In this document: in pieces, positions 1-6,426 of the stretch | How positions within the stretch are numbered: the stretch's first letter is position 1 | Layout of the letters: each line of letters starts with the position of its first letter | Assembly (NCBI GenBank): GCA_031257945.1 | Contig: JAIRNU010000009.1 | Location: 1 to 6,513 of the forward strand | Direction of reading: 5' to 3' | Length of the DNA: 6,513 bases | From: Holosporales bacterium | Lineage (GTDB): Bacteria > Pseudomonadota > Alphaproteobacteria > BNTO01 | Made by a program: the position numbers and the translations under genes | Notes under the pieces: model-generated | Told to the model about the DNA's origin: nothing | Database searches by the model: none | Seen by the model: the letters and a program-made list of their open reading frames with translations, nothing else

Positions 1-345
1 TTCAAGAATGCTCAAACGACGGGATCAGAAGAGCTGGAGATGATCAAAAAATCCTGTCCGCTGGTTAGCAAGGCTTATGATGTGCTGGAGTGTTGCAATT
101 ATACGCCAGAAGAGTACGAGGCGTATTGGCTGTTTGAAATGGGGAAGGCTGCACATACGGCAAGCATTAAGGGTGCGCGGGAGGAAGGCGAAGCTGAAGG
201 TGAAGCTAAAGGTCTTGCTGAAGGCGAAGCTAAGAAAGCGCGAGAAACCGCTATTGCCATGTTGGTTGATGGGCTATCTGTTGAAAAAATTAGCTCATAC
301 ACGGGCTTGTCAGTCGAAGAGGTCAACTCCCTAAGCCAGACTTAG
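1..345 (+). CDS. Rpn family recombination-promoting nuclease/putative transposase, C-terminal part (5' end outside window)
   Basis: The frame is open from base 1 to the TAG at 343-345, so this is the 3' part of a longer gene; the ATG at 40 is an internal methionine. I recognise the tail of the Rpn/PDDEXK-type family: a helical stretch (from the ATG, residues 1-40, with the YTPEEYEAYWLFEMG pattern), a low-complexity glycine-, glutamate- and alanine-rich hinge (residues 45-68, repeated EGEA/KGLA units), and a short helix-turn-helix-like end (GLSVEKISSYTGLSVEEV). In known family members the N-terminal domain carries the PD-(D/E)XK nuclease site and cuts DNA. That domain is not in the window, so activity cannot be judged. 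The family is often multicopy in host-associated bacteria. It is transcribed towards the hydrolase gene and is not part of the - strand cluster. Family assignment is fairly sure; whether the full gene is intact is unknown. Confidence 0.75.
   Translation, partial: FKNAQTTGSEELEMIKKSCPLVSKAYDVLECCNYTPEEYEAYWLFEMGKAAHTASIKGAREEGEAEGEAKGLAEGEAKKARETAIAMLVDGLSVEKISSYTGLSVEEVNSLSQT
184..231 (+). repeat. Four 12-bp in-frame tandem units coding EGEA-type repeats
   Basis: Four adjacent 12-bp units (184-195, 196-207, 208-219, 220-231) read GAAGGCGAAGCT, GAAGGTGAAGCT, AAAGGTCTTGCT and GAAGGCGAAGCT. They encode EGEA, EGEA, KGLA and EGEA. Units 1 and 4 are identical, unit 2 differs by one base, and unit 3 is diverged. 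The period is a multiple of three, so a gain or loss of units would keep the frame. Such hinges are common between the nuclease core and the C-terminal end in Rpn proteins and often vary in length between copies. Confidence 0.8.
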
Positions 346-367
346 GCAATCATTTTCATCCAACTGG

Positions 368-405
368 CGGTCCTAATCTGGACCGTTTGCTTTGTGCCTT
401 TTTGT
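368..405 (+). terminator. Candidate rho-independent terminator after the rpn gene
   Basis: A perfect 6-bp GC-rich stem (CGGTCC at 368-373 pairs with GGACCG at 380-385, loop TAATCT) begins 23 bases after the rpn stop codon. It is followed by an interrupted T-rich stretch, TTTGCTTTGTGCCTTTTTG, at 386-404. The tract is T-rich in the + direction only, so the hairpin should end the rpn transcript. It lacks a T-run in the - direction and is not an obvious terminator for the converging hydrolase gene. The stem is short and the first Ts are interrupted, hence moderate confidence. Confidence 0.5.
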
Positions 406-447
406 AAAAATCCCATCACCCATCGATATTCCTTGCATGAAATGGCG

Positions 448-1479
448 TTACCACCACGCGTTAAAGCGTTGTCCTACGTCTTTAAGCTTCACTTTTTGCC
501 CTATCATTGGCGTCCAAAGTTGCACCTCCTTGTGCTTGCATAATTGTGCGATTTTACTGAGCGGCTCGTTCCATGCGTGGGTTGAAAGTGAAAATTTGGA
601 GTTATGCCCCGGCAACAACGCCTTTGCCTGCAAGGCCTCCGCGGCCATTATAGTCTCAGCTGGATGCATGTGAATATGCTTCCAGTTTTCGTTGTATTGC
701 CCGTTTTCAAGGATTGCCACATCTATCGGGCCGTGTTTCTTGCCGATTTCACCAAAATGCGGGCAATACCCACCGTCCCCGCCGATATATATCTTAAAAC
801 CGCTAGCAGTCGTAAGCAAAAATGCACCCCACAAAGATTGGTTCTGCGTTAACCATCTTCCTGAAAAGTGCTGAGTTGGATAGCATGTAATGCGCGCCCA
901 ATCTTGCAATCCAATTTCATCGTACCAATCCATCTCCAGCAATTTCGATGGAGCAAATTTCCAATACTCAAAATGGGCCCCAACGCCAAGCGGACAAATC
1001 ACCTGCTTCGCTTTTAATTTTGTTACAGTTGCGTAGTCCAGATGATCCCAGTGATCATGCGTTATTATCAGGTAATCAAGCTCTGGTATTTCAGTGGTTG
1101 TATACACGTTTGTCCCACGGAATGCGACTGGAAAAAACGGAACCGGGGATGAGACGTCACTTAATACTGGATCGATTGCTATGCGTTTCCCCTCAATTTG
1201 TACAAAATATGACGAGTGTCCAAACCAAACCAAGATATCTTCGTCGCAAGGTAAGTTTAGTAAATCTGTTTTGGTACTAGGTATATTGGCATTATTCTTA
1301 TTAGTAATAAGTTTACCAATAATACTAAATAACTTCTTATACGCGTCTCGTTTATATAATGGGGCATCCGCGCCTGGTTCGTAAACATTTTGAAATTTGC
1401 CATTTTTATAGCGTGGAGATTTTTGGATCCTTACTAGCCGTGCTCCCCGTGGAAGACTGCCAAATTTTTGTGAATGCAT
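448..1479 (-). CDS. MBL-fold metallo-hydrolase, NAPE-PLD/RomA/UlaG-like
   Basis: This 343-residue protein has the metallo-beta-lactamase metal ligands in order: H88 in the GHSS strand, the signature HDHWDH at 141-146 (H141, H143, D145, H146), H204 in PTQHFSGR, D235 in GGDGGY, and a late histidine region (IHMH 269-272, H292 in GHN). The GHSS, DPVLSD, HxHxDHLD and THxSGR pattern fits the bacterial group related to N-acyl-phosphatidylethanolamine phospholipase D and outer-membrane protein RomA, whose members are binuclear (usually zinc) hydrolases. The substrate cannot be told from sequence. No signal peptide or membrane segment is visible; the N-terminus is basic and polar, so a cytoplasmic location is likely. 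The start is supported by GGAG six bases upstream of the ATG. It is the last gene of the - strand series, 132 bp after smr, and converges on the rpn fragment. Fold is very likely; exact activity is open. Confidence 0.9.
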   Translation of the reverse strand: MHSQKFGSLPRGARLVRIQKSPRYKNGKFQNVYEPGADAPLYKRDAYKKLFSIIGKLITNKNNANIPSTKTDLLNLPCDEDILVWFGHSSYFVQIEGKRIAIDPVLSDVSSPVPFFPVAFRGTNVYTTTEIPELDYLIITHDHWDHLDYATVTKLKAKQVICPLGVGAHFEYWKFAPSKLLEMDWYDEIGLQDWARITCYPTQHFSGRWLTQNQSLWGAFLLTTASGFKIYIGGDGGYCPHFGEIGKKHGPIDVAILENGQYNENWKHIHMHPAETIMAAEALQAKALLPGHNSKFSLSTHAWNEPLSKIAQLCKHKEVQLWTPMIGQKVKLKDVGQRFNAWW

Positions 1480-1485
1480 AGTCCA

Positions 1486-1489
1486 CTCC
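1486..1489 (-). promoter_or_regulatory. Ribosome binding site for the MBL hydrolase
   Basis: On the - strand GGAG lies 6 bases before the ATG at 1479 (context GCGGAGTGGACTATG). The spacing is good and supports this start, which also gives a sensible N-terminus. Confidence 0.65.
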
Positions 1490-1589
1490 GCTGATTAAAA
1501 CCCAGATACTTACAGGCGGCCAGCCAACTATTTGCCTCTAGAAAATGGCGCTTAACCCGGCCGCTTACGCTGGGGATCAGTCTACCACT

Positions 1590-1610
1590 AACTTTCACAA
1601 CAGGAAAGTT
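1590..1610. other. 7-bp hairpin just after the smr stop codon
   Basis: AACTTTC (1590-1596) and GAAAGTT (1604-1610) form a perfect 7-bp stem with a 7-base loop, starting one base after the smr TAA in the - direction. No T-tract follows on the - strand, so it is not a standard intrinsic terminator. It may protect or attenuate the smr message before the hydrolase gene, or be incidental. The remaining part of the 132-bp gap shows no convincing promoter. Confidence 0.35.
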
Positions 1611-1611
1611 G

Positions 1612-2289
1612 TTATAAACCGGGGGAACGTTGCCTACGTATGCGCACATACAAAGCGCCTCCGTCGCCATCATCGCGTCGTGCATGTGTATAGCCGCTGG
1701 CAAATTTTGCATATTTACGCAAAAATTCCGGTGTACGACTGCACAAAACGCCGCTTTTCCCGGTAATAATTTTCACAAAAGTCGTGCCCAGCATATAATT
1801 TTTATACAAAAAATCGCGGATAGCATACTCTGCCTGGATAAGGGTGTATCCGTGCAGATCCAATTCCGCGACGATATCCCCTTTCTTAATTTTTTTGTTA
1901 GAAAGCTTCGTCAGTCCGAATCTTTTGGGCATGCTGCGTTGCGGCTCTCCACCCCCCGTTCTTGCCGCCGAAGCCGCCATCAAAGCCTTAGTGCAATTGC
2001 TAATTATGCGCGCATTATTTAGCTGTTGGTTTATTTGGCGCGCGTAATCTGGCCGATACGACTCTATCCCGTCTTCACAAAAGGTTTGCGAATTTGTTGG
2101 GGAGCGCGGGGAATCGTGCGTTCCAGTAGCTTCCGGGGTTCCCGTGCCACCTTTGTTCGCCATTTTGCGCAGGGAGGCCTCAGCGCCAGATACCGCAAAT
2201 TTCGGCGTGGTCCGCTTATTTTTCAGCGCTTTCGTCCCGCGGTTGACTGCCTGCCAAAAGAGGCGATCCTCCTCCGAAAACCCCGTCAT
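1612..2289 (-). CDS. Smr-domain protein (Smr/MutS2 C-terminal domain family)
   Basis: The C-terminal 90 residues form an Smr domain. Numbered from the upstream ATG at 2295 (227 residues), there is LDLHG at 145-149, a TGK turn at 178-180 and GGALYVRIRR at 212-221. Smr domains in MutS2 and stand-alone proteins nick or bind nucleic acid. The spacing of LDLHG, TGK, a VLxxRxPEFL-like helix and GGALYV matches stand-alone alphaproteobacterial Smr proteins. The N-terminal half begins with a short helix (EEDRLFWQAVNRGTKAL), followed by a low-complexity polar segment (about 35-125) that looks disordered. I chose the ATG at 2289 because AAGGAA lies six bases before it; for the ATG at 2295 the same site would touch the start codon. 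The upstream ATG overlaps the der stop as ATGA, so translation is probably coupled to der. Domain call is secure; cellular role is not. Confidence 0.85.
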   Translation of the reverse strand: MTGFSEEDRLFWQAVNRGTKALKNKRTTPKFAVSGAEASLRKMANKGGTGTPEATGTHDSPRSPTNSQTFCEDGIESYRPDYARQINQQLNNARIISNCTKALMAASAARTGGGEPQRSMPKRFGLTKLSNKKIKKGDIVAELDLHGYTLIQAEYAIRDFLYKNYMLGTTFVKIITGKSGVLCSRTPEFLRKYAKFASGYTHARRDDGDGGALYVRIRRQRSPGL

Positions 2290-2291
2290 TT

Positions 2292-3869
2292 TCATTTCCT
2301 TCGAATATACGGATTGTCCTGTTTTCGAAGCGTAATTCTTAGAGGGATTCCCTCAAGGCCAAACGACAACCGTAATTGTTTCGATAAAAATCGCACATAA
2401 TTTTCTGGAATACTTTCCACTCTAGTACAAAATATAACAAAACTTGGGGGGCGAGTTTTTATTTGAGTCATATACTTCAGTTTCGATCTGTACATTGAGC
2501 TGGCGGGCGGCGGGTTTTTCTCAATAAATTCCCTAAGCCACAAATTCAGCGGCGCCGTTGGCAGACGCTTATTCCACGCTCGCTCCAGCGCAACCACAGC
2601 ATCTAACATTTCCCCGATGCCAGTTTGCGTAGCCGCGGAAATAGGCACTATCGGCAGGCCGGGAACGTGCCCTATCATGTTGCGTATGGCGCCATCTACC
2701 TTTGCCACTAGACTATTTACATTGCTAACGCAATCCATTTTATTGAGCGCAATTACGACGCACCGCCCCTCGTCCAGCGTTTTATTTACTAACGTCATGT
2801 CTTGCTTTAGCAACTCACCATAATCCGTTTTTTCCAGGTCTACCACGTCAACAACAAGAACGCACACATGCGCGAAATTAATCGTTTCCATTGCGCGAGT
2901 TACTGCGATTTTCTCAAGGAAATCCTTGATTTTGGCGCGTCGCCGGATGCCGGCTGTATCGGATAATTTAAATAGGCTGGAATTGTATTGCCAATCGAAA
3001 TCTACAGAATCCCTTGTAACCCCGGGGATATCAGAGACGATCTGTGCTTCTCGGCCAAGCAAAGCATTTATAAGCGTTGATTTGCCGACGTTTGGGCGCC
3101 CAATGATCGCAAGATTAATTACCTGATTTTTGTTATCTCTCTTTTTGGCGCGCCGTGCCTCCCTATCAAGATCCGCCACGGCATCAAGCCACTCCTCCTC
3201 GTGCTCTGCAAGCTCTGCAAGCTTTTCAAACGCCTCATGCTCTTTGGAAGTGGGTAACGACGCGCGGTGACGATCCAAAGGTACAGCCGCAGCACTAGCG
3301 TCTACAATCCTTACGATCTCATCAATTAATTCGTGTATACCGTCTCCATGCTCCGCCGATATAAAAAGCGGTTGTATACCAAGCGAATAAATATCCTCCT
3401 TGCAACGTATACGCTGCAAACTTTCACATTTATTGACGGCAGCAATAATCGGCTTCCCCGATTTCCTTATTTTATTAAAAAAAGCAGCATGTTCGTGGAT
3501 AAATTGCTGCAGTCCATCAAAAACAAAGATCAGCAAATCGGCCGCGCTAACTGTTTCGAAAACCTTATCAAGCATGGCTTTTTCTATGCTTAATCTGGCT
3601 TCATCTTTCCGGCGTTTATCATATTTTGCCGTAATTCCGGGGGTATCGCTTATCTCCACAGCATACCCCGCTAACTGTATTTTGGCTCTATTGCAATCTC
3701 TGGTAACCCCAGGTGTATCTAGCACAATTGCTTTTTTCTTTCCGACTAATCTGTTAAATAGTGTCGACTTGCCGACATTTGGAAAACCAACTATAGCGAT
3801 TGTGGCATCTGGCTTTGCGCATCCCCCCTTTGGTTGCACAGCATCATCACTTCGAACATCCAATTCCAC
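2292..3869 (-). CDS. der: Ribosome-assembly GTPase Der (EngA), start uncertain
   Basis: Der has two tandem GTPase domains and a C-terminal KH-like domain and acts in 50S subunit maturation. Numbered from the GTG at 3869 (525 residues), domain 1 has GFPNVGKS 28-35, GVTRD 54-58, DTPG 75-78 and NKCE 146-149. A long charged linker covers about 203-251. Domain 2 has GRPNVGKS 257-264, GVTRD 283-287, DTAG 304-307 and NKMD 376-379. The KH-like part is about 436-525 (TRPPSFVIFCT, GLEGIPLRI). The G1 loop of domain 1 has F instead of the usual R, and its G4 motif ends in E rather than D. The frame stays open upstream to an ATG at 3977 and a TTG at 3983, but those would overlap bamB by more than 50 bp and add a signal-like stretch that is the shifted frame of bamB; I think it is not used. 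AAGGGG lies four bases before the GTG. The gene abuts bamB upstream and smr downstream. Confidence 0.93.
   Translation of the reverse strand: MELDVRSDDAVQPKGGCAKPDATIAIVGFPNVGKSTLFNRLVGKKKAIVLDTPGVTRDCNRAKIQLAGYAVEISDTPGITAKYDKRRKDEARLSIEKAMLDKVFETVSAADLLIFVFDGLQQFIHEHAAFFNKIRKSGKPIIAAVNKCESLQRIRCKEDIYSLGIQPLFISAEHGDGIHELIDEIVRIVDASAAAVPLDRHRASLPTSKEHEAFEKLAELAEHEEEWLDAVADLDREARRAKKRDNKNQVINLAIIGRPNVGKSTLINALLGREAQIVSDIPGVTRDSVDFDWQYNSSLFKLSDTAGIRRRAKIKDFLEKIAVTRAMETINFAHVCVLVVDVVDLEKTDYGELLKQDMTLVNKTLDEGRCVVIALNKMDCVSNVNSLVAKVDGAIRNMIGHVPGLPIVPISAATQTGIGEMLDAVVALERAWNKRLPTAPLNLWLREFIEKNPPPASSMYRSKLKYMTQIKTRPPSFVIFCTRVESIPENYVRFLSKQLRLSFGLEGIPLRITLRKQDNPYIRRK
2296..2301 (-). promoter_or_regulatory. 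Ribosome binding site that decides the smr start
   Basis: AAGGAA on the - strand directly abuts the ATG at 2295 but lies 6 bases from the ATG at 2289. Normal spacing favours the second ATG, giving a protein two residues shorter. The site lies inside the end of der, as expected for translational coupling. Confidence 0.6.
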
Positions 3870-3873
3870 ATTT

Positions 3874-3879
3874 CCCCTT
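3874..3879 (-). promoter_or_regulatory. Possible ribosome binding site for der
   Basis: AAGGGG on the - strand lies 4 bases before the GTG at 3869 and 10 bases before a TTG at 3863, in the short gap after the bamB stop (3925). If the core is AAGG, the spacing to the GTG is 6 bases. It supports a non-ATG start in this area but does not settle it. Confidence 0.35.
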
Positions 3880-3924
3880 GAATGGCTATCTTTTGCATGA
3901 GATTCCAGCGGGGAGGGGCTAGCG

Positions 3925-5310
3925 TTACCCAAAAGCATAAACGCTGCCATCCCCAGAAAGAATATACAGGACCTCATTAACAACGATCGCCGAAGACGGC
4001 GCCCACAACGTTGTTTTGATTATCCTTTCGACCTTTCCGCTATTAACATCGAAAAATACGACAAGCCCGGCATTTGTGGCAACTATTACCGTATTTCCAG
4101 CAATAATCGGCTTAGTCCAATTAGCTGCAATATTGCCATACCTGTCTTCAGGGATATGAGTCCGCCACTTCACTTTTCCAGTCAATTTTTCAATACAAAA
4201 AATACGCGACTCCCAGTCCGTTACAAATATCCAATCTCCAACAACGGCTGGCGTGCTTAACCCAGATATATCCAAGTCCCAAATACGCTTACCAGAGACA
4301 ATGTCATTGGCGACGAGCCGCCCTCCGTGCCCAAAAACAAAGGCTAGACCATCGCTGATTACTGGCGAAGCGCATATATGCAGCATTGTCGCCGTTGATT
4401 CACATTGCGCTGACGGGACCATGAAATCCTCCCAGCACTCATTTCCCGATAATACATCGTACGCTCGGTATTCTCCGGTAGAATACGCCCCTATAACTAT
4501 GCCTCCATCTGTAGTTGGGGAAGAATTACCCAGGAATACGATATCCTCCGGCAGTTCCCCGCGCCGCCATAAAATCTTTAAGTCGCGACTTAGCATCGCT
4601 AGCTCATTGCTATTAGTTTGCACAAAAATTTTATCGTGCCAAATGCGCGGGGCAGAGCGTATCGTCCCGCCAATATTCTTCGCCTTTTTTATTTTCCCAG
4701 TTATAGAGTCTATTTGATGGACATTACCATCCGCAGTAGTTGTAATAATACTACCGTCATCCAATAAGCCAACCCCGCCGATTTTGGCTATACCGTTCTT
4801 CCCTACATTAGTTTTCCACAAAACCTTACGTGTACGCAGATCTAAAGCAAATACATCACCATTTACATTGCCGGCAAAAAGTACCCCTCCTTTGGCGACA
4901 ATATTAGATATTAGCTTGTCGTTTTCGCCTTCCTCTTTCCCTACGCGCTCTTTCCACAATAATTTAGCTTTTTTGACATCGAATTTTGCGTTAACCAGGA
5001 CATTGTTCCCGGAAATGCCGTCCTGTTTCCATTCTCGCACTTGCTCTACTGGTAGGGCGACTTTCCTTTTCGCGGCGCCCTGGTCGATAACGACATTGTT
5101 AGGATTGGGTAAAAAAAGCTCCCTTTTGCCGGTTATTTTACTATCCGTAGAGCACCCTGTAAATAACAAGCAAAGTAAGAGAACGGCCTTAGTAGGAATT
5201 TGCGGGCCACAGCGTTGCGTTGTAAAAGAGGGCCCACTCCACCAATCCCGCGTTAATTTTGGGACTGTATTTGAATCGCACGTACTACCTAGCTTTTTAT
5301 ACGGCAACAT
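3925..5310 (-). CDS. bamB: Outer-membrane assembly lipoprotein BamB (YfgL), 5' end irregular
   Basis: BamB is a periplasmic beta-propeller lipoprotein of the BAM complex, which inserts outer-membrane proteins. Numbered from the ATG at 5310 (461 residues), a hydrophobic stretch AVLLLCLLFTGC ends at C53, the likely lipidated cysteine. Then come about eight PQQ/WD-like blades, with repeats such as GDVFALDLRTRKVLW (151-165), GEYRAYDVLSGNECW (279-293), GRLVANDIVSGKRIW (330-344) and SRIFCIEKLTGKVKW (368-382); the last blade ends SGDGSVYAFG at the C-terminus. The gene immediately precedes der, a classic neighbourhood. The odd part is the start: between the lipobox and the ATG at 5310 no ATG or GTG exists in frame, which leaves an unusually long 40-residue n-region. 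A TTG at 5421 extends the frame further. A GTG at 5210 in another frame would give a perfect n-region if one base were added. Identity is secure; the N-terminus is not. Confidence 0.88.
   Translation of the reverse strand: MLPYKKLGSTCDSNTVPKLTRDWWSGPSFTTQRCGPQIPTKAVLLLCLLFTGCSTDSKITGKRELFLPNPNNVVIDQGAAKRKVALPVEQVREWKQDGISGNNVLVNAKFDVKKAKLLWKERVGKEEGENDKLISNIVAKGGVLFAGNVNGDVFALDLRTRKVLWKTNVGKNGIAKIGGVGLLDDGSIITTTADGNVHQIDSITGKIKKAKNIGGTIRSAPRIWHDKIFVQTNSNELAMLSRDLKILWRRGELPEDIVFLGNSSPTTDGGIVIGAYSTGEYRAYDVLSGNECWEDFMVPSAQCESTATMLHICASPVISDGLAFVFGHGGRLVANDIVSGKRIWDLDISGLSTPAVVGDWIFVTDWESRIFCIEKLTGKVKWRTHIPEDRYGNIAANWTKPIIAGNTVIVATNAGLVVFFDVNSGKVERIIKTTLWAPSSAIVVNEVLYILSGDGSVYAFG
5152..5187 (-). 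other. Lipoprotein signal: hydrophobic core and lipobox of BamB
   Basis: The codons translate as AVLLLCLLFTGC, with the cysteine at 5154-5152. FTG-C is close to the lipobox consensus, with F instead of L/V/I at position -3. It is directly followed by polar STDSK. This fits signal peptidase II cleavage and lipid attachment at the cysteine. Confidence 0.7.
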
Positions 5311-5530
5311 ACTTGTCCATGGAATCCAGAACCCAACACTCGTGGATGATGCTAGCACAAGAGAGACGCTATTGGAAGCAAGCTTAACTTCGTATTTTAC
5401 AGAGCTCCACAGGCGCCGCAAAACAATACAGTGACGGGATTGACTTTGTAGCGCGTACTTGTCACTTTTTAAACGGTAAAGTGTTTCGACGATACGCTAG
5501 ACACTGCGGCGTCAAGATGTGGAGAAACGT
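5311..5530 (-). other. Gap between cvpA and bamB without a recognisable gene
   Basis: The bamB frame stays open to a stop at 5499-5497. The extra codons encode a sequence I do not recognise (for example RRLWSSVKYEVKL near 5418-5380) with only a TTG as possible start. There is a small imperfect hairpin (CACTTT 5463-5468 with AAAGTG 5478-5483) without a T-tract, 47 bases after the cvpA stop. No tRNA T-arm, convincing promoter or repeat was seen. The stretch may be the leader of bamB or the remains of a gene. Confidence 0.4.
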
Positions 5531-6262
5531 TTACAGACGAAGTAAGGGGGGGGAAACAGGCCGCGAATTACAGATAATATAATTAGGACTACCTTGCCAA
5601 AAAAAATGCTGTGAGATCTCTTGGTGCGCCCTGCTTTCTTGGCGCTTCGTCCACTTCTCACTACTTATTTTGGGCTTTAAAGTGCCTAACACCTCGACAT
5701 CTTCGTTAGAAGCACCATTATTGCTTTTTGGCACAACCTCTAACGGGGCAAAATTGTTATTCCTCAATTTTGTGAGGTACTCGCGTACTGGCTCAGGCAA
5801 AAATGGATATAGAGCATCACTCATACCATACACATAAAAGTTCATTACAAAGCTTTTTGCAACTAGCTCCGGCATTTCACTTCTTAAAACAAAACACTCT
5901 GCGATAATGCTGGCCGAACATATTAGAAAGGCCCCTTTTGCTCCGCCGAGCATACCGCCTAAAGACCTATCTATAGGCGATAGAATTGTACCACGCACAA
6001 ATCCAGCACAAATTGTTCCTATAAGACTTATAATGACGAAAGCTATAATAAATACGCATACGCCTGTAATAACATCAGAAATAAGAGCGGATTCAATTTT
6101 CGAACGAATGAATGTGCGCAAAATTGGGATATCCCAAAATGTTGCGACTCCAGCTAGAATCCACGCCATTATGGACGAGAACTCGCGAATGAACCCGCGC
6201 CAAAAACCTATTAGCAGCGTTACGAAAACGATACCCAGAAGAAAAACATCGACTATATTCAT
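5531..6262 (-). CDS. cvpA: CvpA family inner-membrane protein
   Basis: The first 165 residues are a typical CvpA domain with four predicted membrane segments at about 5-21, 29-44, 64-87 and 104-125. Family signatures are present: MNIVDVFLL at the start, GFWRGFIREF at 19-28 (Gly, Arg-Gly and acidic residue after segment 1) and IDRSLGGMLGGAKG at 97-110. CvpA proteins are inner-membrane proteins first linked to colicin V production and now to envelope homeostasis; their biochemical role is unclear. In many alphaproteobacteria the gene lies between radA and purF, which is not seen here. The protein has 243 residues, longer than many relatives, because of a polar, poorly conserved tail (166-243). 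The end of this tail is coded across eight consecutive C bases. The start at 6262 fits the family N-terminus, though only a weak GGA (bases 6272-6274) precedes it. It is the first clear gene of the - strand series. Confidence 0.85.
   Translation of the reverse strand: MNIVDVFLLGIVFVTLLIGFWRGFIREFSSIMAWILAGVATFWDIPILRTFIRSKIESALISDVITGVCVFIIAFVIISLIGTICAGFVRGTILSPIDRSLGGMLGGAKGAFLICSASIIAECFVLRSEMPELVAKSFVMNFYVYGMSDALYPFLPEPVREYLTKLRNNNFAPLEVVPKSNNGASNEDVEVLGTLKPKISSEKWTKRQESRAHQEISQHFFWQGSPNYIICNSRPVSPPLLRL
5546..5553. repeat. 8-base G/C homopolymer inside the end of cvpA
   Basis: Eight G on the + strand (eight C in the cvpA coding strand) lie seven codons before the stop. A one-base change would alter the last residues and move the stop. 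Runs of this length are prone to slippage and to sequencing error. Confidence 0.85.
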
Positions 6263-6294
6263 GGTGTTTTTTCCAATACTCCCAACAGTGTAAT

Positions 6295-6321
6295 AGTATA
6301 CAATAAGTTGCTATCGTGCAA
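6295..6321 (-). promoter_or_regulatory. Candidate promoter upstream of cvpA
   Basis: On the - strand TATACT (6300-6295) is a good -10 match, 32 bases before the cvpA ATG. A poor -35-like TTGCAC (6321-6316) stands 15 bases upstream of it. The weak -35 and short spacing keep confidence low. It is the best candidate in the AT-rich gap 6263-6426, where nothing else was recognised. Confidence 0.3.
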
Positions 6322-6426
6322 ATCTCTCTTACTCAGCCCTCAGCACCCTTACTCCTGTACATTGCGAATCAACCATATCAATAATAATCCTCAATAATTT
6401 ATACTACAATTCAACAAAAATTATTT

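Noticed and set aside
1434..1712. 92-codon - strand ORF between smr and the MBL hydrolase
   Set aside because: It overlaps the conserved Smr end and the hydrolase start in another frame, has no recognisable domain and no ribosome site of its own.
3400..3900. 166-codon + strand ORF opposite der
   Set aside because: It lies antisense to the first GTPase domain of Der; its sequence mirrors the conserved G motifs of the other strand.
5201..5235. GGGCC and GGCCC pair forming a possible hairpin within the bamB leader
   Set aside because: It has only a 5-bp stem with a long loop and no T-tract; it is likely incidental.
5255..5340. TTCAAAT and GGGTTCTGGATTCC sequences resembling a tRNA T-arm on the - strand
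   Set aside because: Flanking bases do not form a T-stem, and no acceptor, D or anticodon arm could be assembled.
4784..5434. 216-codon + strand ORF opposite bamB
   Set aside because: It is antisense to the BamB propeller and its composition is what the reverse complement of that coding region gives; no family features.
5489..5515. TTGACG (-35-like) with TATCGT (-10-like) on the - strand before bamB
   Set aside because: The spacing is 15 bases and the -10 match is poor, so it does not support a promoter call.
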